Of a stretch of 35,069 bases of DNA, positions 9,212 to 16,990 are shown piece after piece (position 1 is the stretch's first letter; each line of letters starts with the position of its first letter). The stretch covers positions 1 through 35,069 of the forward strand of contig CAIMWI010000027.1 in NCBI GenBank assembly GCA_903845215.1. The letters run 5' to 3'. Source of the DNA: an uncultured Rhodobacterales bacterium (GTDB lineage: Bacteria; Pseudomonadota; Alphaproteobacteria; Rhodobacterales; Rhodobacteraceae). A model generated the notes under the pieces. It was not told where the DNA came from. It did no database searches and saw only the letters and a list, made by a program, of their open reading frames with translations. The position numbers were made by a program, and so were the translations under genes.

Positions 9212-10108
9212 ATGGCAGCAATCACCCTTCTTGACGGTGGCATGGGACAGGAACTTGTCGCACGCTCGGGCGATGACCCAACACCACTTTGGGCCACCCG
9301 TGTGATGATCGACCACCCCGGTCTGGTGCGCGACATTCACGCCGATTACTTTGGTGCTGGGGCCACGATTGCCACGACCAACACCTATGCCATCCACCAC
9401 GACCGGCTGGAACGCTTTGGGATGGACCCGCTGTTTCACGCCCTGCACTTGCGCGCACTGGCCGAGGCGCACGAGGCCAAAGCCGCCCATGGCGCGGGGC
9501 GGATTGCGGGGTCGATGGGGCCTTTGATGGCGTCTTATCGCCCCGACCTGACCCAGCCTTTGGACATCGCTGTGCCGAAATATGCTGAAATCGCGCAGAT
9601 TTTGGCGGCCCATGTCGATGTGATTTTGTGCGAAACCATGGCCTCGGTCGAGATGGCAGAAGGCGCTTTGGCCGGTGCGCAGCCGGCGGGCAAGCCTGTT
9701 TGGCTGTCGGTGTCGGTCGATGACCATGACGGATCGCGCTTACGTTCGGGCGAGCGTGTAAGCGATCTGGCGCGGTTGGTGCGCGATTATCCGGTGGCCG
9801 CGATGCTGGCCAATTGCTCGGTGCCCGAATCGATGGCCGCGGCTTTGGCGGCGTTGAAGGATTTGGGCAAGCCCTTTGGGGCCTATGCCAACGGGTTCAC
9901 CCATATATCTGGCAACTTCCTGAAAGATGCGCCGACGGTCAAGGAGTTGACCCACCGCCATGATCTGACGCCGGAAAAATACGGCGATTTCGCCATGTCT
10001 TGGGTCGAAATGGGGGCCACGATCATCGGCGGGTGCTGCGAGGTGGGGCCTGCCCATATCCGCCACTTGGCCGAGCGTCTTAAGGCGGCTGGTCATACCA
10101 TCGTATGA
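9212..10108 (+). CDS. Homocysteine S-methyltransferase family protein
   Basis: A 298-residue zinc-dependent homocysteine methyltransferase (TIM barrel), which moves a methyl group from S-methylmethionine, AdoMet or a betaine-type donor to homocysteine to give methionine. Visible motifs are LLDGGMGQEL at the N-terminus, TNTYAIHHDRL, GSMGPLMASYRPDL, ETMASVEMAEGAL, the first zinc Cys in ANCSVPE, and the paired zinc cysteines in IIGGCCEVGPAHI. An ATG at 9200 is in frame, but the one at 9212 has GGAGG five bases upstream, and that GGAGG would otherwise be inside the gene, so 9212 is preferred. The gene ends in an ATGA overlap with the pseudouridine synthase gene. The methyl donor cannot be told from sequence. 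Confidence 0.9.
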   Translation: MAAITLLDGGMGQELVARSGDDPTPLWATRVMIDHPGLVRDIHADYFGAGATIATTNTYAIHHDRLERFGMDPLFHALHLRALAEAHEAKAAHGAGRIAGSMGPLMASYRPDLTQPLDIAVPKYAEIAQILAAHVDVILCETMASVEMAEGALAGAQPAGKPVWLSVSVDDHDGSRLRSGERVSDLARLVRDYPVAAMLANCSVPESMAAALAALKDLGKPFGAYANGFTHISGNFLKDAPTVKELTHRHDLTPEKYGDFAMSWVEMGATIIGGCCEVGPAHIRHLAERLKAAGHTIV

Positions 10109-10755
10109 TGGAGTTTAGCTATTCCCCGCCCGATGTACCGCTGCGCATTGTCTATGAAGATCGCGCGATCTTGGTGGCGGATAAGCCTTCGGGCCTGTTG
10201 TCGGTGCCGGGTAAGACCGAAGGGCGGGCCGATTGTCTGGAAACCCGTCTGCGGCGGGCCTATCCGGGCACGCTGTTGGTGCATCGGCTGGATTGTGACA
10301 CATCCGGCGTGATGATCTTTGCCCGCAACAAGGCCGCGCAAGGGTTTTTGGGGCAGGAATTCGAACAACGCCGTGCCAAGAAAACCTATGTCGCACGGGT
10401 GTTTGGCGATGTGCAGCCTGACAGCGGCAGAGTTGATCTGCCCATCGGCGTTGATTGGCCCAACCGCCCGCGCCAGATGGTGGATGCCGTGAACGGGCGG
10501 GCGGCGGTGACGGATTGGGTGGTTTTGGGGCGCGATGCGGGCGAAAGTCGGGTGCATCTTTTTCCACTTACGGGGCGCAGCCACCAGTTGCGGGTGCATA
10601 TGCTAAGCCTTGGCCATGCAATTTTGGGCGACCCGATCTATGCAACCGGGCAGGCCGCAGCCTTCCCCCGCCTGATGCTGCACGCCGAAAGCTTAAGCCT
10701 GCATCACCCCGACAGTGGGGCATGGATGACATTTACCGCCCCCTGCCCGTTCTGA
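10105..10755 (+). CDS. rluA: RluA-family pseudouridine synthase
   Basis: A 216-residue pseudouridine synthase. The length and lack of an S4 domain fit E. coli RluA (219 aa), which modifies 23S rRNA U746 and tRNA U32. The catalytic Asp is D63 in VHRLDCDTSGVMIFA; it is followed by KKTYVARVFG, the LTGRSHQLRVHM RNA-contact motif and HAILGDPIY. The start ATG overlaps the preceding stop (ATGA); a second ATG directly follows and could also be used. It is the last gene of the co-directional run starting at 6769. The assignment to RluA rather than another small RluA/RluC-group enzyme rests on size and architecture. Confidence 0.88.
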   Translation: MMEFSYSPPDVPLRIVYEDRAILVADKPSGLLSVPGKTEGRADCLETRLRRAYPGTLLVHRLDCDTSGVMIFARNKAAQGFLGQEFEQRRAKKTYVARVFGDVQPDSGRVDLPIGVDWPNRPRQMVDAVNGRAAVTDWVVLGRDAGESRVHLFPLTGRSHQLRVHMLSLGHAILGDPIYATGQAAAFPRLMLHAESLSLHHPDSGAWMTFTAPCPF

Positions 10756-10870
10756 ATTCTTGGGAATCAAACCCTTTTGCCAGCGAAAAGATGCCCATCC
10801 TCTCTTTTTATGTGCTAAACTCTATTCATGCTGCGAACTTTATCGATTTTCAGGAAGCACAGGATTGATC

Positions 10871-12496
10871 ATGCCCATGAAGGCCGTTTTTGAGCTACGG
10901 TTTTTGCCAATCACGGGCAGTCTATTGCTGTTGATTATGTTGACCTTTTTAGGATGGGTTTGGCCAAACGGGCGTTGGGTATGTTTTGGCTTTGCGGGGC
11001 TTTGCGTTTTGATCTTGGCCCTTGGCTTGCGCGATCTTATTCAAACCCGACACGCCATTCTGCGCAATTACCCCGTGACAGCCCATCTGCGGTTTTTCTT
11101 GGAAAAAATCCGGCCAGAGATGCGGCAGTATTTCTTTGAAGGCGAAAAAGATGGCACGCCATTTCCACGCGACAAACGCGCCATCGTCTATCAACGTGCC
11201 AAGCAAGCTTTGGACAAGCGGCCCTTTGGCACGCAGTATAATGTCTATGCAGACCAATTCGAATGGCTGCATCATTCGATCATGCCCAAACCTGCCACAG
11301 CTTTGGCCCAACTGCGCGTGCTGATCGGGGGCGATACCAAGCACCCTTACTCGGCCTCGCTTTTGAATATCTCTGCGATGAGTTTTGGCGCGCTTTCTGC
11401 CAATGCTGTGCGCGCATTGAACAAAGGGGCCCAGCAGGGTGGGTTTTTCCATGACACGGGCGAAGGCGGCGTGTCGTCTTACCACCGCGCCTTTGGGGGC
11501 GATTTGGTGTGGGAGTTGGGATCGGGCTATTTCGGCGCACGCGGCAAAGATGGTCGGTTCGATACGGCGTTGTTTGCGGCATCCTCGCAAGACCCACAGA
11601 TTAAAATGGTGGAGTTAAAACTTAGCCAAGGCGCCAAACCTGGCCATGGCGGTGTTTTACCTGCCGCCAAAGTGACAGCGGAAATCGCGGCAATCCGCGG
11701 CGTGCCTATGGGCGAGGATTGCATCTCGCCCGCTGGTCATTCGGCCTTTTCCACCCCGACAGGGTTGCTGGAATTTATCGCCAAAATGCGCGATCTGTCG
11801 GGTGGAAAACCAGCCGGCTTTAAGCTGTGTATCGGCCACCGCTGGGAATTTTTGGCAATCTGCAAGGCCATGCTTGTCACTGGCATCACACCGGATTTTA
11901 TCGTGATCGACGGGAAAGAAGGTGGCACGGGTGCTGCGCCATTGGAATTCACAGACCATGTTGGCATGCCTTTGCGCGACGGCCTCAGCTTTGCCCATAA
12001 TGCTTTGGTGGGCATTGGCCTGCGTGACCGGATGCGGCTTGGGGCTTCGGGCAAGATCACGTCGGCCTTTGATCTGGCACGGGTGATGGGTTTGGGGGCA
12101 GATTGGGGTAATTCGGCGCGCGGGTTTATGTTTGCCTTGGGCTGTATTCAGGCGCAAACCTGCCACACCGGCCAATGCCCGACCGGCGTTACCGCCCAAG
12201 ACCCGCTGCGCGAACGGGCACTGGTTGTCCCCGATAAGGCCGCGCGGGTGGCCAACTTTCATAAACACACTCTGCACGCTTTGGGCGAACTTGTGGCCGC
12301 TGCTGGCCTATCCCACCCATCCGAATTGCAACCGCATCATTTTTTGCGGCGCGCCTCGTCTGACCGTGTGATCTCTTTCGCCGAGCAATATCCCCAACTC
12401 TCCCCGAGGCAATTGGTAGACGATCCCGCCTCTGCGACGGGTTTTGCCGAGCATTGGGCCGTGGCCTCGGCTGATCAGTTTGCGCGCAAGGCCTAA
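10871..12496 (+). CDS. Membrane-anchored FMN-binding glutamate-synthase-domain protein
   Basis: A 541-residue protein with two N-terminal membrane segments (LPITGSLLLLIMLTFLGWVW and WVCFGFAGLCVLILALGL, about residues 12-55), followed by a full glutamate-synthase central/FMN domain. FMN-barrel phrases are SFGALSANAVRALNKGA, DTGEGGVSSYH, PGHGGVLPAAKV, and DGKEGGTGAAP. The 3Fe-4S ligands are conserved as C425-x5-C431-x4-C436 (CIQAQTCHTGQCPTGV). There is no glutaminase domain and no partner GltD nearby, so glutamate synthesis is unproven; ammonia-dependent or unrelated redox roles are possible. The ATG at 10871 has CAGGA six bases upstream; the earlier open frame (from 10760) lacks family similarity. 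Its stop overlaps the opposite-strand gene by four bases. Confidence 0.87.
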   Translation: MPMKAVFELRFLPITGSLLLLIMLTFLGWVWPNGRWVCFGFAGLCVLILALGLRDLIQTRHAILRNYPVTAHLRFFLEKIRPEMRQYFFEGEKDGTPFPRDKRAIVYQRAKQALDKRPFGTQYNVYADQFEWLHHSIMPKPATALAQLRVLIGGDTKHPYSASLLNISAMSFGALSANAVRALNKGAQQGGFFHDTGEGGVSSYHRAFGGDLVWELGSGYFGARGKDGRFDTALFAASSQDPQIKMVELKLSQGAKPGHGGVLPAAKVTAEIAAIRGVPMGEDCISPAGHSAFSTPTGLLEFIAKMRDLSGGKPAGFKLCIGHRWEFLAICKAMLVTGITPDFIVIDGKEGGTGAAPLEFTDHVGMPLRDGLSFAHNALVGIGLRDRMRLGASGKITSAFDLARVMGLGADWGNSARGFMFALGCIQAQTCHTGQCPTGVTAQDPLRERALVVPDKAARVANFHKHTLHALGELVAAAGLSHPSELQPHHFLRRASSDRVISFAEQYPQLSPRQLVDDPASATGFAEHWAVASADQFARKA

Positions 12497-14469
12497 AGCG
12501 CCAACGCCAGTTTGCGCCCCTCGTGAAAGGCATAGGCCGCCAAGCGGGGTGCGGTGCAATCACCGATGCGGTGGGTTTGTTTGCCGGCGAAGGTTTCGGG
12601 AAAGGGGTCAAAGGCGCGGTTGGTGGTGGACATCACAAGGGCCGAAGCGGCGATGGTTTCTTCGGTTCCTGTCAGCATATTGCGGATCGTCACACCATTG
12701 CCGTGCCAGCGACTTAGGCAATGTTCAGTCTTAAACTCGACCCCCAACTGCGCGATCCGGCGGCGGGCCGCGCCATCGGCAGCGGTGCGGGCGATTTCTT
12801 TGCCAACGAAAGCCTCGGGTGTCACAAGGATCACCTTTTTGCCCTGCTCGGCCATGGCCCAAGCGGTGCCCACGCCGCGCCAGTTTGACCCTTCGTCATA
12901 CAAAACCACGGTGTCGCCCAACCGCGCCTCGCGCCGCAGAACGGCTTCGGGCGACCAAACACCGCCCAAGTCGATACCTGGCAACGTGTCTTGCGCGGGC
13001 ACCCAGCGTTGAAAGCCCGTCTCGTCGGGCAGCGAGCCTGTGGCCAGAATGACGGTATCGGCGGGGTGGGCCGCAATCTCACCCTCGTCCAGATAGGTGT
13101 TCAGGCGCAGATTGACGCCCAGTTTGGCAAATTGGGCTTCATACCAGCCCAACAAATCCAAAATCTGCGCGCGGCGGGGCTGTTGGCCTGCAAGGCGGAA
13201 TTGGCCGCCGATCACGGGCAGGGCCTCGACGATCTCGACGCAGTGACCGCGTTCGGCGGCGGCACGGGCGGCCTCTAACCCTGCGGGGCCCGCCCCCACC
13301 ACCAGCACCGAGCGGAGGTTTTGCGCAAGCGCGAACCGATCCCCGCCCCATTCAAACTCGCGGCCGACCGAAGGGTTGATCAGGCAGGAAATCCAGTAAT
13401 CGCGGCTGCGCCGCCCCCAGCACATCTGGTTGCAAGAAATACAGCCACGAATATCGTCTGCGCGCCCTTCAGTGGTTTTGCGGGCCAGATGCGGGTCTGC
13501 GATCTGGCCGCGCACGATCGACACAAGATCGGCCTCGCCGCTGGCGATGATGGTTTCTGCGTTGTCCGGCGTGCGAACCCCCGCTTCTGACGTGATCACA
13601 GCGTGTTTGACGATGGCTTTAAGCTGGGTGGTCAAGGGCGTGGTCAGTTTTTCGCCGTGGGTGAAGGGTGGGATGATGCCTTCGAAATCCAGATAGCTGC
13701 CATAACCGCAGGTGACATAATCGACGTCGCCTGTGGCATCATGCAGGGCGACAATCTCGCACATTTCGGCATCGGTCAGCATCACGGGATAGGCGGGGGA
13801 ATAGCTGATGGCCAGCCCGATGATGAAATCTGGCCCGCAGGTCTGGCGGATACGATCGATCAAGGTGCGCGAAAAGCGGGTGCGGTTTTCCAGCGACCCG
13901 CCCCATTGATCGGTGCGCCGATTGCTCCACGGGGTCCAGAATTGATCCAACAGGGAATGATAGGCGGCCCACACCTCTACCCCCTGAAACCCCGAAGCTT
14001 TTGCGCGGATTGCAGCGGCAACATGGGCGTCAAGCAGTTCTTCCACCTCGGCCCCACTCATGGCGTGCGAGCCGTCGGAATCGTGGTAGGATGGCAGGCC
14101 AGAGGGGCTCCAATGCGGGGCAAAAGACAGGTCGGAATCGCCATGCGCGCCGATGTGGTAGAGTTGCTGCAAAATCACCGCGCCTGCGGCTTTGACGGCA
14201 TCGGTGATCTTGCGAAAATGCGGGATCACGGCGTCATCGGAATGGGCATAATTGCCCCGCGTCAGCACGCCGGTGCGGTGGACGGGGACAGGTTCTGACA
14301 CAATCATCCCCGCCCCGCCCAAGGCGCGTTCAACCAGATACCCCTGCACGCGGGGGCCCGGAATGCCCATGTCAGACATATTGGCGGTATGTGCGCCAAA
14401 GACGATGCGGTTGCGCAAGGTATGGCCGCGCAGGGTGAGGGGGGAAAGAAGATGGCGGTGTTGGGTCAT
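12493..14469 (-). CDS. NADH:flavin oxidoreductase, FMN/4Fe-4S/FAD type (trimethylamine dehydrogenase / dienoyl-CoA reductase group)
   Basis: A 658-residue three-part flavoenzyme. Residues 1-340 form an old-yellow-enzyme FMN barrel. The cluster ligands are C343, C346, C350 and C362 (CISCNQMC-x11-C), as in FadH and trimethylamine dehydrogenase. The C-terminal half is a nucleotide-binding module starting at SVLVVGAGPAGLEAARAA. The usual HAAHGYL active-site block is replaced by VEVWAAYHSLLDQFW, and WSNRRTDQWGGSLENR follows, so the substrate is probably not an enoyl-CoA. Amine or N-methyl-amino-acid demethylation (for example N-methylproline) is a reasonable guess. Homology starts at the ATG at 14469, which has AGAGG upstream, not at the longer 14535 start. 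It lies downstream of an aldehyde dehydrogenase on the same strand, a usual pairing for demethylation or amine oxidation. Confidence 0.88.
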   Translation of the reverse strand: MTQHRHLLSPLTLRGHTLRNRIVFGAHTANMSDMGIPGPRVQGYLVERALGGAGMIVSEPVPVHRTGVLTRGNYAHSDDAVIPHFRKITDAVKAAGAVILQQLYHIGAHGDSDLSFAPHWSPSGLPSYHDSDGSHAMSGAEVEELLDAHVAAAIRAKASGFQGVEVWAAYHSLLDQFWTPWSNRRTDQWGGSLENRTRFSRTLIDRIRQTCGPDFIIGLAISYSPAYPVMLTDAEMCEIVALHDATGDVDYVTCGYGSYLDFEGIIPPFTHGEKLTTPLTTQLKAIVKHAVITSEAGVRTPDNAETIIASGEADLVSIVRGQIADPHLARKTTEGRADDIRGCISCNQMCWGRRSRDYWISCLINPSVGREFEWGGDRFALAQNLRSVLVVGAGPAGLEAARAAAERGHCVEIVEALPVIGGQFRLAGQQPRRAQILDLLGWYEAQFAKLGVNLRLNTYLDEGEIAAHPADTVILATGSLPDETGFQRWVPAQDTLPGIDLGGVWSPEAVLRREARLGDTVVLYDEGSNWRGVGTAWAMAEQGKKVILVTPEAFVGKEIARTAADGAARRRIAQLGVEFKTEHCLSRWHGNGVTIRNMLTGTEETIAASALVMSTTNRAFDPFPETFAGKQTHRIGDCTAPRLAAYAFHEGRKLALAL

Positions 14470-14565
14470 GGCGGCCTCTGGCTTTTTACGAAAGCCTAGG
14501 GGCGCGGGGCGGGGGGAATCGTCAAAAAGCGTCATCCCGTGGTCTGGTTTGCGGCTTATTTGGGG

Positions 14566-14589
14566 GCGCAGGGGGGTGGCCCCCTGCGC
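14566..14589 (-). terminator. GC-rich hairpin after the aldehyde dehydrogenase gene (repeat copy D)
   Basis: Ten perfectly paired bases (14566-14575 with 14580-14589) around a GTGG loop lie seven bases beyond the aldehyde dehydrogenase stop. There is no U-run after it in the gene's direction; instead CCCCCAAATA follows. It may attenuate transcription into the downstream flavoenzyme gene or protect the upstream message. It resembles the hairpin part of the repeat family described in the findings. Confidence 0.5.
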
Positions 14590-14595
14590 GGGCCT

Positions 14596-16053
14596 TTATT
14601 CGCTGACCAAGGGCTGGGTGACATCCCAGCCGGAAATGGCCTTGGATTCCAAGAACTCTTCCAAGCCCCAAACCCCGCCCTCGCGCGCACGGCCAGAAGA
14701 TTTCATACCGCCAAAGAAGGCCCCTGCCCCACGCGAGCGGCCATTGGTCTGCACCATGCCCGCTTTCAGCGCCAAAGCCATACGGTTGCGTTTGGCCCCG
14801 TCTTGAGTTTGCACATAATGCGTTAACCCATAGGGGCTGTCATTGGCGATGCGCAGGGCATCGGCTTCGGTGTCAAAGGGGATCATCGCCAGCACGGGGC
14901 CAAAGATCTCTTCGCGCTCGATCGTCATGCCGGGGGTGACATCGGCAAAGACGGTGGGCTTGACGTAATAGCCACGGTTGAACCCTTCGGGCAGGCCGGT
15001 GCCGCCCGCGACCAAGCGCGCGCCTTCGTCGATGCCCTTTTGGATATAGGATTGAATCTGGTCCCATTGGCGCTTGTTGACCACGGGGCCGATGTGATCG
15101 CCTGGCTGATGCGCGGAGCCGACCTTGATGCTGTCGGCGACTTGGGCTGCAATCGTCACAGCGCGGTCATAGATCGGGCGCTGCACCAGCATGCGCGAGG
15201 GCGCGTTGCACGATTGGCCCGAGTTGTCCATCATATGGCGCACGCCGCGTTCGACGGCCTCGTCATCGGCATCGGCGAAAATGACATTCGCCCCCTTGCC
15301 GCCCAATTCCAGCGTTACACGCTTAAGCGTCTCTGCGGCGGCTTTCGAAATGGCCTTGCCCGCGCGGGTCGATCCGGTGAAAGAGATCATCTGCACATCA
15401 GGGTGGGTCGACAACTGGCTGCCGACCCCCAACCCATCGCCGTTTACCAGATTGAAAACGCCCGCAGGCAGCCCTGCATCGTGACAGAATTCGGCAAAAA
15501 TCATGGCGTTCAGTGGCGATTCTTCCGAAGGTTTCAGCACACAGGTGCAGCCCGCTAGAATGGCCGGAATGACTTTCAGCGCGATTTGGTTCATCGGCCA
15601 ATTCCACGGCGTGATTAGGCCGACCACGCCGATAGGTTCCTGCGCAATCATCGTATCGGGCGCATGTGGGCCCAAGGGGCGCACCCATTCCATCTGGTCA
15701 AAGGCCGTCAGAAAATTCGTCAAATGCCACGGCAGGCAAGGCGCTTGCGACCCGCGCGCATGGTCGATGGGAGAGCCCATTTCCATCGAAATGGCTTGGG
15801 ACAGGTCTTCCAAGCGGCGCTCGTATTGCTGCAAAATCCGCACCACAACCGCGCGGCGTTCGGCTCGGGGGGTGGCGGCCCAAGCGGGAAAGGCGGCAAG
15901 GGCCGCGGCCACGGCCGCGTCTGTGTCGGCCTGCCCCCCCAAGGAAATAACAGCGCAGGCGTCCTCGGTTGAGGGATCAATCACTTGGGCGTCACGCGGG
16001 GTGGCAGGGGCGGTCCAAGCGCCATTGATGTAAAAGTCGCGGCGGATGATCAT
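14596..16053 (-). CDS. Aldehyde dehydrogenase family protein
   Basis: A 485-residue NAD(P)-dependent aldehyde dehydrogenase with the complete catalytic set: Asn in ITPWNWPMNQ, general base Glu249 in LELGGKGAN, nucleophile Cys282 in NSGQSCNAPSRM, and the EIFGPVLA motif. The cofactor-loop phrase KPSEESPLNA and the FTGSTRAGKAI Rossmann segment are also present. Substrate preference cannot be read from the sequence. GGAGG sits five bases before the ATG. It is transcribed toward the FMN/FAD oxidoreductase 126 bp downstream, so the two may act in sequence, with the flavoenzyme releasing an aldehyde that this enzyme oxidises (inference). The 222-bp gap to the divergent peroxiredoxin gene shows no promoter I would defend. 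Confidence 0.93.
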   Translation of the reverse strand: MIIRRDFYINGAWTAPATPRDAQVIDPSTEDACAVISLGGQADTDAAVAAALAAFPAWAATPRAERRAVVVRILQQYERRLEDLSQAISMEMGSPIDHARGSQAPCLPWHLTNFLTAFDQMEWVRPLGPHAPDTMIAQEPIGVVGLITPWNWPMNQIALKVIPAILAGCTCVLKPSEESPLNAMIFAEFCHDAGLPAGVFNLVNGDGLGVGSQLSTHPDVQMISFTGSTRAGKAISKAAAETLKRVTLELGGKGANVIFADADDEAVERGVRHMMDNSGQSCNAPSRMLVQRPIYDRAVTIAAQVADSIKVGSAHQPGDHIGPVVNKRQWDQIQSYIQKGIDEGARLVAGGTGLPEGFNRGYYVKPTVFADVTPGMTIEREEIFGPVLAMIPFDTEADALRIANDSPYGLTHYVQTQDGAKRNRMALALKAGMVQTNGRSRGAGAFFGGMKSSGRAREGGVWGLEEFLESKAISGWDVTQPLVSE

Positions 16054-16287
16054 GGGGGCCTCCTATCTTGGATACCCCATGGTCGCATCTGGGCGGGCTT
16101 GGGGCAAGCGCAGGGCGCGGCATGTTTGATCAAATTCCGACTTTAATTGTCCATGGGAAGAATGATCCCCAAAAAGCAGATCCTCGCAGAACAGCCTACT
16201 TTTCTTTGCCACAAACTGCAGAATTTAGTGAAACTTCGTTCCAAAATGCCTATGTAACCCACATCACACCCCAGCATGAGGATTGCC

Positions 16288-16944
16288 ATGGGCCTGCGCA
16301 TCAATGACATTGCCCCTGATTTCACCGCCAGCTCAACCGCTGGAGAGATCAAGTTCCACGATTGGCTCGATGGCCATTACGGCATCATCTTCAGCCACCC
16401 GCGCGATTTCACCCCCGTTTGCACCACCGAATTCGGTGCTGTGGCGCAACTGGTGCCCGAATTCAAAAAGCGCGGCACCAAGGTGATCGGCGTTTCAGTC
16501 GATTCGGTGCAAGATCATGAAAAATGGAAGCGCGACATCGAAGCCTTTGGCGGCGCACCGGCAGACTTTCCGATCATCGACGACACCAGCCTGACTGTCG
16601 CCAAGGCCTATGACATGCTGCCGGCCGAATTCTACCTGCCGACCGAAGGGCGCACGCCCGCCAATTCGGCCACAGTGCGCACCGTGTTCATCGTGGGGCC
16701 TGATAAAAAGGTTAAACTGACGATGACCTACCCGATGTCCGTCGGCCGCAACTTTGCCGAAATCTTGCGCGCTTTGGATGCCGTGCAATTGACCGATGGC
16801 AAACCGCTGGCAACCCCTGCCAATTGGCAAGCGGGGCAAGATGTGATTGTAGCCTTGGCGTTGAATAACGAACAGGCGACCGAGCGCTTTGGTGCGCTGG
16901 ATATCAAACTGCCCTACCTGCGTTTTGCCAAAGCGCCCAAGTAA
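16288..16944 (+). CDS. 1-Cys peroxiredoxin (Prx6 family)
   Basis: A 218-residue peroxiredoxin of the Prx6/1-Cys class, which reduces hydrogen peroxide and alkyl hydroperoxides in the cytoplasm. The peroxidatic Cys45 lies in HPRDFTPVCTTEFG. Other blocks are GVSVDSVQDHEKWKRDI, FPIIDD, RTVFIVGPDKKVKL and the long C-terminal arm LPYLRFA typical of Prx6. There is no resolving Cys in the usual position. An ATG at 16276 is in frame, but GAGGA placed five bases before 16288 makes the latter the likely start. It is a single-gene unit closed by a strong hairpin terminator that it shares with the convergent CorA-type gene. Confidence 0.94.
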   Translation: MGLRINDIAPDFTASSTAGEIKFHDWLDGHYGIIFSHPRDFTPVCTTEFGAVAQLVPEFKKRGTKVIGVSVDSVQDHEKWKRDIEAFGGAPADFPIIDDTSLTVAKAYDMLPAEFYLPTEGRTPANSATVRTVFIVGPDKKVKLTMTYPMSVGRNFAEILRALDAVQLTDGKPLATPANWQAGQDVIVALALNNEQATERFGALDIKLPYLRFAKAPK

Positions 16945-16951
16945 AACAGCA

Positions 16952-16990
16952 GCGGCGGGTTATTTATTCATCGCCCGCCGCGCCTTTTTC
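16952..16990 (+). terminator. Hairpin terminator shared by peroxiredoxin (+) and CorA-type (-) genes
   Basis: GCGGCGGG (16952-16959) pairs with CCCGCCGC (16974-16981) and is followed by GCC then five T (16985-16989) on the + strand, eight bases after the peroxiredoxin stop. On the - strand the same stem is followed by TGCTGTTTTA, so it may work both ways. The stop codon of the CorA-type gene (16960-16962) is inside the loop and its last codons form one arm. Confidence 0.75.

Noticed and set aside
16068-16307. 79-codon frame upstream of the peroxiredoxin gene
   Set aside because: No homology seen, no ribosome-binding site, and it runs into the peroxiredoxin start in another frame.
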